Positions 8,034-15,990 of a DNA stretch of 64,000 nt are shown here, piece by piece. Origin of the DNA: an uncultured Acidobacteriaceae bacterium. Lineage in GTDB: Bacteria > Acidobacteriota > Terriglobia > Terriglobales > Acidobacteriaceae. Under the pieces are notes generated by a model, which was not told where the DNA came from, made no database searches, and saw only the letters and a program-made list of their open reading frames with translations. Each line of letters opens with the position of its first letter. Position 1 is the first letter of the stretch. The stretch is taken from NCBI GenBank assembly GCA_903842065.1, contig CAIMKZ010000063.1, positions 62,001-126,000 of the forward strand, in the 5' to 3' direction. Position numbers and translations under genes: made by a program.

Positions 8034-9572
8034 ATGAAGTACTTTCTCGGACTCGACAACGGCGGCACCAACACTAAGGCTGTTCTCTACAGCGAACGCG
8101 GCGAAGAGGTCTGTCAGGCCTCGGAGGATACCGCTGTCGTCACGCCGCGACCGGGCTTCACCGAGCGCGATATGGAAGAGATGTGGCAGGCCAACTGCTC
8201 CATCATCCGCCGCGTGATCGAGCAGAGCGGAGTGGATGCAACGCAGATCGCAGGCTTGGCCGTCTGCGGACACGGCAAGGGGCTCTATCTCTGGGGCAAA
8301 GACGACAAGCCCGCTTACGCCGGCATTATCTCCACCGACAGCCGCGCCTGGGAGTACGTCGAAAAGTGGAAGCAGGACGGCACCGAGGGCAAGGTCTTCG
8401 ACCGCTCGTTTCAGCACATCATGGCCTGCCAGCCCGTGGCGCTGCTGGCCTGGCTCAAGGACAACATGCCTGAAGTACTGGCCAACGTGCGCTGGATCTT
8501 TGAGTGCAAGGACTACGTCCGCTTCCGGCTCACCGGGCGCGCGATGGCTGAGATTACGGATTATTCGGGCGCGAACTTCGTCAACCTGTCGACGAGGAAG
8601 TATGATCGCGAGTTGATGAAGCTCTTCGGGCTCGAAGAGCTGTGGGATGCGCTGCCGCCGCTCTGCCTTTCAACCGACATCTGCGGCACGGTAAGCGAAG
8701 AGGCGGCCTCGCTCACCGGCCTTGCGCCGGGGACGCCGGTCGCAGGCGGCATGTTTGATATCGACGCCTGCGCCATCGCGGCCAATGTGCTCGATGAGAA
8801 ACATATCTGCATGATCGCCGGTACGTGGAGCATCAACGAGTACCCAAGCCGCAATGCAATCTGCGACGGGTCTGTGCAGATGAACTCGCTGTTCTCCGAC
8901 CCCGAGTACTACCTGATAGAAGAGAGCAGCGCCACCAGCGCCGGTAACTTCGAGTGGTTCATCCGCTCGCTGCTGCCCGAGCTTGACGAGCAGGCAAAGC
9001 AAGCGGGAGAAAGCATCTTTAACGAGCTGAACGCATGGGTTGAAGGTATCGCGCCCGAGGAGTTCTGCCCCATCTTTCTGCCTTTCACAATGGCCTCGAA
9101 CGTCCACCCCAACGCCAAGGGTAGCTTCGTTGGCATTACTTCATATCACTCGCGGAAACATCTGGTCCGCGGCGTCTACGAGGGCATCGCCTTCTCGCAT
9201 CGCTATCACTTCGACAAACTCATGAAGACGCGCAGCGCTGCGCCGGAGTCGATCCGGCTGGCCGGCGGCGTGGCAAATTCGGCTGTGTGGTCGCAGATGT
9301 TTGCCGACGTGATGGAGCTGCCGATTGAGACGGTGCAGGTGCGCGAGACCGGCGCGCTGGGATGCGCCATCTGCGCGGCCGTCGCCACCGGCTTCTACCC
9401 GAGCCTGAAGGAAGCCGCCGCTAAGATGACGTCGATCAAGTCGAACTATCATCCGCGGCCCGCAACGTTGCAGGCGTACAGAAAGAAGTATGAACTCTAT
9501 CTCAAGGTGATTGATGGGCTCGATGGCGTGTGGAGCGAGATGCAGGGGCTTATAGACGGCGATCGCCGGTAG
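8034..9572 (+). CDS. lyxK: FGGY carbohydrate kinase, L-xylulokinase-like
   Basis: A 512-residue protein; start chosen at the ATG after GGGGAGG (8017-8023). The N-terminal phosphate-binding motif LGLDNGGTNTKAVLY (residues 5-19) and the C-terminal RLAGGVANSAVWSQMFADV (residues 407-425) are hallmarks of FGGY kinases. Blocks such as GHGKGLYLWGKDDKP and the SGNFEWF region match what I remember of E. coli LyxK (L-xylulose/3-keto-L-gulonate kinase). No signal peptide, so it is cytoplasmic. As the last gene of the cluster it would phosphorylate a sugar released outside the cytoplasm by the hydrolases. No sugar transporter is present in the window. The exact ketose or sugar acid cannot be decided from sequence. 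Confidence 0.85.
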   Translation: MKYFLGLDNGGTNTKAVLYSERGEEVCQASEDTAVVTPRPGFTERDMEEMWQANCSIIRRVIEQSGVDATQIAGLAVCGHGKGLYLWGKDDKPAYAGIISTDSRAWEYVEKWKQDGTEGKVFDRSFQHIMACQPVALLAWLKDNMPEVLANVRWIFECKDYVRFRLTGRAMAEITDYSGANFVNLSTRKYDRELMKLFGLEELWDALPPLCLSTDICGTVSEEAASLTGLAPGTPVAGGMFDIDACAIAANVLDEKHICMIAGTWSINEYPSRNAICDGSVQMNSLFSDPEYYLIEESSATSAGNFEWFIRSLLPELDEQAKQAGESIFNELNAWVEGIAPEEFCPIFLPFTMASNVHPNAKGSFVGITSYHSRKHLVRGVYEGIAFSHRYHFDKLMKTRSAAPESIRLAGGVANSAVWSQMFADVMELPIETVQVRETGALGCAICAAVATGFYPSLKEAAAKMTSIKSNYHPRPATLQAYRKKYELYLKVIDGLDGVWSEMQGLIDGDRR

Positions 9573-9589
9573 GCAGGAACCCGTTTCTG

Positions 9590-9900
9590 CATAAGCCCGC
9601 AAATCCTCCACCGCCTGACAGTCGGTGGCTTCGGTTACGGCTGAAAGCCGGATCGATCGGCATTGAGGACGATATAACGAACTCCGCACTTGCGATAGGA
9701 ATCTGCTGTGGTTCGCAGCGCCCCTCCGGGGCGCCAAGCATCGAGAGGCATCTTTACCCAGGGCTGCCGCCCTGGGCTATTCTCGACCGACCCCTCCGGG
9801 GCATCAGGAGCGGCATTCGTTGAAAGAAGTACGACCCAACGGAAAGCCATCCATCGCCTAAAGGCGAGGGGCATACCAAGCCACTATCGGGAACTCTAAA
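9590..9900. repeat. GC-rich hairpin repeat block between kinase and cupins
   Basis: This roughly 380-base convergent spacer has no gene. It holds several short palindromes: GCGCCCCTCCGGGGCGC at 9718-9734, CCCAGGGCTGCCGCCCTGGG at 9757-9776 and ACCCCTCCGGGGC at about 9790-9802. Around them are phrases such as GGCTGAAAGCCGG and GCCTAAAGGCG. These are the type of dispersed extragenic repeat that I associate with Acidobacteriota. They may also serve as bidirectional terminator for the kinase and the cupin operon. Confidence 0.65.
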
Positions 9901-9952
9901 CATGAGTGAGCCGCCCTCGCGGCGTCTCGTTTATACCACCAGGGTGGCTCAC

Positions 9953-10489
9953 CTACCTCGTCAGCTCCAGCTTCGCTGCGTCGGCAACGTAGTCAAAGTC
10001 GTTGGCGGTGCCTGCGAGCTGCCGTGTGGGCGCGGTCATAATGTCCACGATCACAAAGTTGCGGCGGAACTTCGAGACGTACAGGGGCCCGTGGCGCACG
10101 CCCTTCGGGATGAAGATGGCGCGCGGCTCGTCGAACTCAAAGGTCTCTTCGTCCTCGCCCTCGCCCAGATGGAATTCCACGTGCGCGCCCAGATCCCGCA
10201 TGTTTTCGGGGTCCGTGCTCGAGAAGAACATCATGTTGTCGGCGTTGAGGTGGTACTTGGGATACGGGCCGCCCTTGTTGCCGTCGGGGCCGATGTGGAT
10301 GATCGGCTCCTCGCCCGGAGGCGTGCCCTGCATCATGGCGTGTGGTCCGGTCACGGTCCAGATCTCGACCCAGTGGCCGGCATCCTTGAAGTGGTCCTGC
10401 CCGAACATGTAGACGCTGGACTTGCCCGGCTCGGGAGGCTTCGGTTCCTTGAGGTGCATTTTGACGCAGTTCTCGGCGTACTTTCCCAT
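9953..10489 (-). CDS. Cupin-domain protein, copy 1
   Basis: A 178-residue cytoplasmic protein; start at the ATG 8 bases after AGGAG (minus strand). The cupin metal-binding pattern is GAHVEFHLGEGEDEE followed by IPKGVRHGP, giving His, His, Glu and a later His. A conserved N-terminal block MGKYAENCVKMHL is shared with the upstream neighbour. It is a single beta-barrel of normal size. It is the second gene of a two-gene minus-strand operon, 20 bases after its paralogue, and converges on the kinase. Metal-dependent isomerase or epimerase action on a sugar or keto acid would suit the context, but the sequence alone does not prove it. Confidence 0.8.
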   Translation of the reverse strand: MGKYAENCVKMHLKEPKPPEPGKSSVYMFGQDHFKDAGHWVEIWTVTGPHAMMQGTPPGEEPIIHIGPDGNKGGPYPKYHLNADNMMFFSSTDPENMRDLGAHVEFHLGEGEDEETFEFDEPRAIFIPKGVRHGPLYVSKFRRNFVIVDIMTAPTRQLAGTANDFDYVADAAKLELTR

Positions 10490-10509
10490 GGTCGTTTGCT
10501 CCTGCGGAC

Positions 10510-11109
10510 TTACTTGGGGTTCTCGGCGTAGAAGGACTTGTAGAGCGCCATATCGTCCCCAATGACTTCCTTGATCTTGGCGTCGTCGCCCTTGTAATCC
10601 CAGGCGTTGGTTATGTCGCACTTCTGCTTGGAGTTCTGGGTGAAGACGCAGACCATGACCAGCGGACGGCGGAACTTGGTGATGTAGATGGGCCCGTGGC
10701 GGACGCCGGTAGGCACAAAGATGGTGCGCGGCTCGTCGAAGTGGAAGACCTCTTCGTCGGCGCCTTCGCCGAGGTGGAACTCGATGTGCGCGCCGAGGTC
10801 GCGGAGGTTGTCAAAGTCTGTGCCGTAGAACGACATGATCTTGTCGGCGTTGTTGTTGTACTTGGGGAAGGGGCCGCCCTTGTGGCCGTCCTTCATGGTG
10901 AAGACCTTGCGCTCCATCTCCTGAGGGAAGCCGTTCATCATCATGTAGTTGCCGGTGATGGGCATGAACTCAGTGAGGACCGGGGTTTGCTCGAAGAAGG
11001 GCTGATCCTTGAACTCCTGCCCGAAGATGTAGGTGCCCGCGCGGCCCGGCCTGCGGGGATTGTCCTCACGCAGAAGCATCTCCACGCAGTTGCTTGCGTA
11101 CTGACCCAT
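10510..11109 (-). CDS. Cupin-domain protein, copy 2
   Basis: A 199-residue protein; start at the ATG preceded by GGGAGG, giving the same MGQYASNCVEML opening as its paralogue. Cupin motifs are GAHIEFHLGEGADEE and VPTGVRHGP, so the His/His/Glu/His metal set is intact. It is about 20 residues longer at the C-terminus (ALYKSFYAENPK). Both cupins also share a KGGPFPKYNNNAD/KGGPYPKYHLNAD segment preceding the barrel motif. Two paralogues in an operon suggest a heteromeric enzyme or two sequential steps. No signal peptide. Confidence 0.8.
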   Translation of the reverse strand: MGQYASNCVEMLLREDNPRRPGRAGTYIFGQEFKDQPFFEQTPVLTEFMPITGNYMMMNGFPQEMERKVFTMKDGHKGGPFPKYNNNADKIMSFYGTDFDNLRDLGAHIEFHLGEGADEEVFHFDEPRTIFVPTGVRHGPIYITKFRRPLVMVCVFTQNSKQKCDITNAWDYKGDDAKIKEVIGDDMALYKSFYAENPK

Positions 11110-11543
11110 AGCTGAATCCTCCCGACGACAAGCGTACATAGAAGTAGGGCCGCGTACCAGTTCGAATCGGTTACGGAGGAAGGGGACGGCGCGGAAGTCA
11201 TTGCGATTGAAAGGAATAGGCCGGGGTGCGTTGGGTGGCTACGAGTGGTTACGCTCGGCTATGCTGGGTGCACCATGTGAGGGCGCTTTGCACGCAAGTT
11301 GACGATGGAGGAGTTCACGCGGCTCTACGGGGTTGGGCATGAGGATATGTCGCCCTTTGAGCCCAGCTTCAACCTTGCGCAGCCATTCCTTTGTGGACGG
11401 TCAGTTCTCACATCCGATGCGAAAGTAGGGAAGATACTGCTCACGGGTACTTATCGATAGACAACCATGATCTACAAATCCGGTGTACCCCATGCATCGG
11501 CTAGTACACCGGACCTTCGGATCACCAAGCGAAATTCCCGAAG
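11110..11543. other. Intergenic region with one possible 51-codon ORF
   Basis: The promoter of the cupin operon should lie in 11110-11250. A short plus-strand frame (ATG 11305, stop 11458-11460, 51 residues starting MEEFTRLYGVGHEDM) is present but has no recognisable domain and only a weak AGTTGACGATGG lead-in. I cannot support it as a gene. Nothing else is evident. Confidence 0.3.
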
Positions 11544-12017
11544 CTACTTCACTTTTTCGATGGCGAGCAGGAGATCGTCCTGCCCGTCTTTGCCGAAGAA
11601 AAAGCCAACGATGCGGCTGTTCGGCTTTTCGAGCAGAGGATTCAATGCCCCACCAAGCCTGCGTCCGACAACGGGAACCGCGTTGAGCTTGTATTGCGCG
11701 GATGCGTCATGGTCCTGGTGGCAGTAGACGTGTAGGTTGATTGGCTCGTTGTGCCCCTTCTGCATGGGGAAGATCTCGATTCCGTCGAGGTTCCTGGGCT
11801 GACAGGTCCAATTGATCAGGGCTTCTGCTCCCTCAATATTCGGCATAGCCTCGTTGAACTCCTTGCCGACCCAGCCAGCCGGATACTGCGGCGCTGCCGG
11901 TGGTATTGGGGCGGCGGCGGACTGCGGCGCGGCGGGGGTGGCCTGCTGGGCTCTTGAATACGTGACGCCAAGGACGAACAGCATTCCGAAAGCAGTAACG
12001 ACTGCAAACTTCTTCAT
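11544..12017 (-). CDS. Exported hypothetical protein
   Basis: A 157-residue protein; start at the ATG 8 bases after AGGAGAT. Residues 1-23 are a signal peptide (core VVTAFGMLFVLGVTY, cleavage near SRAQ). A Pro/Ala-rich linker follows (residues 24-45), then a compact domain of about 110 residues. That domain contains two cysteines (WTCQPRN, HVYCHQDH) that could make a disulfide, and a conserved-looking RIVGFFFGKDGQDDLLL end. I do not recognise the family. It stands alone, with no cotranscribed partner. Confidence 0.7.
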   Translation of the reverse strand: MKKFAVVTAFGMLFVLGVTYSRAQQATPAAPQSAAAPIPPAAPQYPAGWVGKEFNEAMPNIEGAEALINWTCQPRNLDGIEIFPMQKGHNEPINLHVYCHQDHDASAQYKLNAVPVVGRRLGGALNPLLEKPNSRIVGFFFGKDGQDDLLLAIEKVK

Positions 12018-12598
12018 CTCATATCTCCTGTTGAAACGGGTCCGAGCTCTGAGTAAAGGTGAGGAGCAGACCCCCCCCATACGGCTTAGCCGTAATTGTA
12101 GAACGGCGAGCAAGCCCAAGGGCTCGGATCGAAAGAACGCAAACCAATCGCCAATGAATGGGTGTGAGGCGTAGCGCCGAGGGCAGCGCCGCCTGAGAAA
12201 TGGCCGGGTTTGGCCAGCCAGCGGTCGATGTAAACAAATTTGAAAACAAGAAGCTTGGTATCGGGTTGCGCGCTACCGCGGATAGACCGATTGCCCATTT
12301 CACGATATCTCGCGCCCCAGCCTCTCTCGAATCGAGCGCGGACTGGCGCTTGAACTTTCCGGCGATGGAGCCGGATACGTGGATCAGGCAGGCGCAGCTC
12401 ATCCAGCCCCCAGCGGCCTTCTTCCAATTGCCCGGTCTTGGAGTCCTCCGTGCGTCCAGCTTCACACTCGTTGCGGGGCAGCGGAAGAGCTTTAGCGCCA
12501 TGATCCCGCCCACAGAATTGAGCAAAAATCACAACATTCATTGCAGGCTATTGCACCGCGGGAGGGGGGCAGTTCTGTAAATAATTGATTCTAAAAAG
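12018..12598. other. Gene-poor stretch upstream of tRNA-His
   Basis: About 580 bases with overlapping minus-strand open frames of up to 168 codons. Their composition is scattered (Ser/Arg/Trp/Cys-rich) and they have no ribosome binding site or domain, so I read them as spurious. A run of eight C residues lies near 12070. The segment may hold a decayed gene or dispersed repeat; I see no identifiable element. Confidence 0.35.
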
Positions 12599-12674
12599 TG
12601 GGGCGGCTAGTGGGGATCGAACCCACGACATCCTGAGCCACAGTCAGGCGTTCTGCCGCTGAACTATAGCCGCC
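12599..12674 (-). tRNA. tRNA-His (anticodon GTG)
   Basis: The full cloverleaf reads on the minus strand. Acceptor GCGGCTA pairs with TAGCCGC, and a templated G at position -1 faces discriminator C73, the tRNA-His identity element. The anticodon stem is CCTGA/TCAGG with loop CTGTGGC, and the T-arm is GTGGG-TTCGATC-CCCAC. CCA is encoded. An upstream TACAAT (12689-12694 on the minus strand) is a likely -10 box. Confidence 0.97.
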
Positions 12675-12688
12675 ATCTATCTACATTG

Positions 12689-12694
12689 ATTGTA
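12689..12694 (-). promoter_or_regulatory. Putative -10 box of tRNA-His
   Basis: TACAAT reads on the minus strand 15 bases before the tRNA start. The same hexamer precedes tRNA-Pro at a similar distance. No convincing -35 box could be fixed. Confidence 0.4.
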
Positions 12695-12911
12695 GCATCG
12701 AACAAAGTATTCCAGCCCGGGCGATCGCCAGGGAGGCGGCGTCACCGCCGGTGGGGATGGATTGCGGATTCTGTATGGGTGTGCGGGCATTCCTTAAAGG
12801 GACGGTCCCATGAGCCTGCTCCCGTGGAGATGAAACGAGTAGCGCCGCCCGGCAGGACTCCGTATACTTGCGCAATTAGCAAGGGCACGGGTTTCCTCAA
12901 AGGAGGAGCAG

Positions 12912-13292
12912 ATGAAATCGCCTCGCAGCAACTTCATGCGGTTGGTACTTCTGGCACTGGCGATCGGCCTGGCCATTCCTGTTCTAGCGCAGAACCCGAA
13001 TCCGCCGTCGGCGAACAATGCAGCAGACAGTGTGGCCGGTACTTCCTGGGCCGGCCCCGACACCATGGGCAGGCACTATGTGTACGAGTTTCTGGCGGAT
13101 GGCACACTGCACTACACGTACGAGAATGGTTCCATGACAGACGGCATATGGAAGCAGTCAGGGAATTCGATCTACATGTCGATGAACAACAGATTCTCTG
13201 AACGTCTGGGAACCATTACCGGCATGCATATGGAAGGCATTGCCTGGAATGTGAATGGATTGAAGTGGACCTGGGCGGCGGAGAAGAAATAG
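12912..13292 (+). CDS. Small exported hypothetical protein
   Basis: A 126-residue protein with strong RBS AAAGGAGGAGC before the ATG. Residues 1-27 are a signal peptide (core LVLLALAIGLAIPVLA, cleavage after LAQ). The mature part is a small beta-rich domain. Blocks WAGPDTMGRHYVYEFLADGTLHY and GIWKQSGNSIYMSMNN recall lipocalin-like or META-type small beta proteins that hold repeated aromatic strands. No catalytic residues are evident. The gene sits alone between the two tRNA genes. Confidence 0.7.
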   Translation: MKSPRSNFMRLVLLALAIGLAIPVLAQNPNPPSANNAADSVAGTSWAGPDTMGRHYVYEFLADGTLHYTYENGSMTDGIWKQSGNSIYMSMNNRFSERLGTITGMHMEGIAWNVNGLKWTWAAEKK

Positions 13293-13336
13293 CCCACGTG
13301 CCCTGGGCGTTAAGCCGGCAGGAATCCGATTCGCGA

Positions 13337-13342
13337 TACAAT
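13337..13342 (+). promoter_or_regulatory. Putative -10 box of tRNA-Pro
   Basis: TACAAT lies 12 bases before the tRNA-Pro start, mirroring the hexamer before tRNA-His. The upstream TTAAGC (about 13311) is a weak -35 candidate. Confidence 0.4.
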
Positions 13343-13353
13343 CGATAGAGGAT

Positions 13354-13430
13354 CGGGGCGTAGCGCAGTCTGGTAGCGCATCTGCTTTGGGAGCAGAGGG
13401 CCGGGGGTTCGAATCCCTCCGCCCCGACCA
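13354..13430 (+). tRNA. tRNA-Pro (anticodon TGG)
   Basis: Complete cloverleaf: acceptor CGGGGCG/CGCCCCG, anticodon stem TCTGC/GCAGA with loop TTTGGGA, T-arm GGGGG-TTCGAAT-CCCTC, discriminator A and encoded CCA. It is followed by a GC hairpin at 13443-13462. Confidence 0.97.
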
Positions 13431-13442
13431 TTTAATTTTGGA

Positions 13443-13462
13443 CGGCGGCTTTCAGGCCGCCG
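13443..13462 (+). terminator. Hairpin after tRNA-Pro
   Basis: CGGCGGC pairs with GCCGCCG around a 6-base loop, 12 bases after the tRNA CCA, followed by CTTTCAAT. It is a probable intrinsic terminator with a weak U-tract. Confidence 0.55.
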
Positions 13463-13564
13463 CTTTCAATTGAGCGTGAAGTATAGAAAAGAATCCGCAG
13501 GCCTTTGAGGTTTGCGGAGACTGCCGCAGAGTGATGGGATTACAATTCCGGGAGCGGTTTCCCC

Positions 13565-15919
13565 TTGTCCGGGATTGAGCCTCAGCAGTGCGCCCGGAAG
13601 ACCGCGAGATCCAGCTGGTGGAAGGTGCGCGTGAGGCCTGGTTCGCGGTTCTCTGTTTCGGTAGTTCTGTTGGCTGTGTGTCTAGGCGGCCCTCGGGTCA
13701 TGTGGGCTCAAAGTGCTGAGCCGGGCTCGATTCACGGGCGGGTTCTGGACGGCAAGACGGGCGAGCCGATTGCGAAGGCGCTGGTCTCTGTGAAGGCGCA
13801 GTCGCTCTCTGCCGTTACCGGCTCCGATGGCAGGTTCGCCTTTGAGCGCGTGGCGGCGGGCGAGGTGGAGCTTTATGTCAGCACGGTCGGCTACGAGCTG
13901 ATCAAGCGGAAGATCAGCGTTGCGCCGAGGGAGCAGCTGGAGGTTGTCTTCTCTCTCGATCCGCCGCTGGGCGCGCGCACCGATGAGGTGAAGGTGACGG
14001 CCGAGCCCTTCGAGCCGGCGCAGGAGAGCGTGATCAGCGAACACCGGCTGACGATGACGGAGATGAACAGCCTGTCGAACGTGCTGCTTGAGGATCCGCT
14101 GCGGTCTGTGCAGTCGCTGCCCGGCGTGGCCACGTCGAACGACGAGAACGCCGAGTTCTCAGTGCGCGGGCAGGGGTTCAACAGCATCGGCGTGTATCTG
14201 GATGGGCTGCTGCTGCTGTCGCCCTTTCACGGGGTGGGCGATCTCTACCAGACGGCTTCGCTGACCATTGTGGACACGGACGCCATCAGCTCGCTTGAGC
14301 TGATGAGCGGAGGCTATCCGGCACGGTATGGCGAGCGCACAGGCTCGATCCTGAACATCAGTACGCGGGAAGGGAATCGGGACAAGAACGTGTCTCGGGT
14401 GTCGGCGAGCATGGCGGCGGTGTCGGGCTCGAGCGAGGGTCCGATTGGGCGGGGCGTCAAGGCGAACTGGCTGGTGTCGGCGCGCAAGAGCTACTTGGGC
14501 TATCTGCTGGACAACATCGGCGAGAGCAATCTGCAGTTCGGCTACCAGGACGTGGAGGGCAAGGTAGCGTGGCAGGTGGCGCCAAGACATCAGCTCGTGC
14601 TGAACACACTCTACGGCGGCTCGTGGTTCCGGCCGAGCAAGGACACGGCGGTGAACAGCCACGTGAAGAAGGCCGACCAGAGCAGCGAGACGGTGATGGG
14701 CGCGTGGAACTGGAGCCTGCGCAAGGACGGCTATCTGCACACTCAGGCCGCCTACGGGGTGGGTTTTGGTGCTCATCACAACGTGGATGGCACGACTCCG
14801 TACACCTCGAACACGAACGAGGCGACGGTGCAGCAGGAGCTGAGCGCGAACCTGGGCGGGAGCCATCTGATAGAGGCGGGATGGAACCTGCGCAGCTACG
14901 AGCAGAACCTCTCAAGCCATTACACGGACGTGAAGTATCCGGATTTTTCGGTGACGGCGAAATACGACAAGACGGCGCAGTTCACCAGCGCCTTTGCGCA
15001 GGATGCATGGCGCGTGGGCAACTTCACGCTGGTGGGCGGGCTGCGCTGGGAGCACTTCAGCGCGACGGGCGAGAACCTGGTGTTGCCGCGTGCGAGCGCG
15101 GCGTGGAGCATCTCCTCCCGAGACAAGCTGGGAGCGGCCTGGGGCTGGTACGGGCAGTTCCCGCTGTACCGGCAGCTTTGGGGCGAGGTGAACAACCCCG
15201 CGCTCGGGGCCGAGAAAACGACCCAGTACATCGTGAACTACGAGCACCGCTTCACGGACAAGGTGCGGGCGCGGGTTGAGGTTTACGACACCGAGCTGCA
15301 CGACGGCATCTACTCGATGGCCCAGGAGTGGCGGCTGCCACGCACGGGCGAGACCGGGTACACGCTGCTGCACAGCGCCATTGCGCCGAAGCTAGGCGCT
15401 AACCTGCACAACTACCTGCGCGGCCACGCGCGTGGCGTCGAGTTCATGCTGCAACGGCGCAGCGCGAACCGGCTTTCTGGGTGGATCAGCTACAGCCTGG
15501 GTTACACGAACGATCACGACGCGGCGGAGAACCTGTGGTTCGTGAGCGACTACGATCAGCGGCACACACTGAACGCCTTCGGCACCTATCGGATCACCGA
15601 CTCGCTCAACGTAAGCGCCAAGTACCGGTTCGGTAGCAACTTTCCGGTGGCGGGTTTCTACCGCGCCAGTACGGGCACTTCTTTCGCTCTGGCGCAGCAG
15701 CGGAATCAGGCGCGGCTGGCGGCCTACAACAAGGTCGATCTGCGCGTGGACAAGGCCGTGTATACGCAGCGGCGGAAGGTTACGTTTTTCGGCGAGCTGC
15801 AGAACGCTTTCAACCTGAGGAACCGGAGCTGCCCGAAGCTGGCGCTGCTCGAGTACTCGCCGTCGTGCGAAGACGGTCTGCCGGTGCTGCCGTCGGTGGG
15901 GTTGCAGGTGGAGTTTTGA
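13565..15919 (+). CDS. TonB-dependent receptor with carboxypeptidase-regulatory-like N-domain
   Basis: Up to 784 residues; the open frame begins at TTG 13565. A GTG at 13625 just before the signal peptide is an equally good start, and no strong RBS decides between them. The signal peptide ends near VMWAQ. A CarboxypepD_reg-like domain follows (GSIHGRVLDGKTGEPIAKALV), then a plug domain and a 22-strand-type barrel. The protein ends in VEF, the C-terminal Phe typical of outer-membrane barrels. Such receptors are characteristic of Acidobacteriota and Bacteroidota and import siderophores or glycans. It is shorter than the 1000-residue OmpA/CarbR-type versions common in this phylum. It is monocistronic, ending in a perfect terminator. 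Confidence 0.88.
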   Translation: MSGIEPQQCARKTARSSWWKVRVRPGSRFSVSVVLLAVCLGGPRVMWAQSAEPGSIHGRVLDGKTGEPIAKALVSVKAQSLSAVTGSDGRFAFERVAAGEVELYVSTVGYELIKRKISVAPREQLEVVFSLDPPLGARTDEVKVTAEPFEPAQESVISEHRLTMTEMNSLSNVLLEDPLRSVQSLPGVATSNDENAEFSVRGQGFNSIGVYLDGLLLLSPFHGVGDLYQTASLTIVDTDAISSLELMSGGYPARYGERTGSILNISTREGNRDKNVSRVSASMAAVSGSSEGPIGRGVKANWLVSARKSYLGYLLDNIGESNLQFGYQDVEGKVAWQVAPRHQLVLNTLYGGSWFRPSKDTAVNSHVKKADQSSETVMGAWNWSLRKDGYLHTQAAYGVGFGAHHNVDGTTPYTSNTNEATVQQELSANLGGSHLIEAGWNLRSYEQNLSSHYTDVKYPDFSVTAKYDKTAQFTSAFAQDAWRVGNFTLVGGLRWEHFSATGENLVLPRASAAWSISSRDKLGAAWGWYGQFPLYRQLWGEVNNPALGAEKTTQYIVNYEHRFTDKVRARVEVYDTELHDGIYSMAQEWRLPRTGETGYTLLHSAIAPKLGANLHNYLRGHARGVEFMLQRRSANRLSGWISYSLGYTNDHDAAENLWFVSDYDQRHTLNAFGTYRITDSLNVSAKYRFGSNFPVAGFYRASTGTSFALAQQRNQARLAAYNKVDLRVDKAVYTQRRKVTFFGELQNAFNLRNRSCPKLALLEYSPSCEDGLPVLPSVGLQVEF

Positions 15920-15923
15920 TGCA

Positions 15924-15954
15924 CGAAAGCCGCTGCCAAGGGCAGCGGCTTTCG
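15924..15954 (+). terminator. Bidirectional intrinsic terminator
   Basis: A perfect 14-bp stem CGAAAGCCGCTGCC/GGCAGCGGCTTTCG with a 3-base loop follows the receptor stop and continues into TTTACG. It sits between converging genes and could serve both. Confidence 0.8.
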
Positions 15955-15990
15955 TTTACGCCATAGAAATGGCGCGGGGTGGATTGCGGA

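Noticed and set aside
9902..10531. Plus-strand frame of 209 codons opposite the first cupin
   Set aside because: The minus-strand cupin has conserved metal motifs and an RBS. The opposite frame has neither.
12019..12525. Minus-strand frame of 168 codons next to tRNA-His
   Set aside because: No RBS and scattered composition without hydrophobic or motif pattern. Overlapping frames in other phases are equally long.
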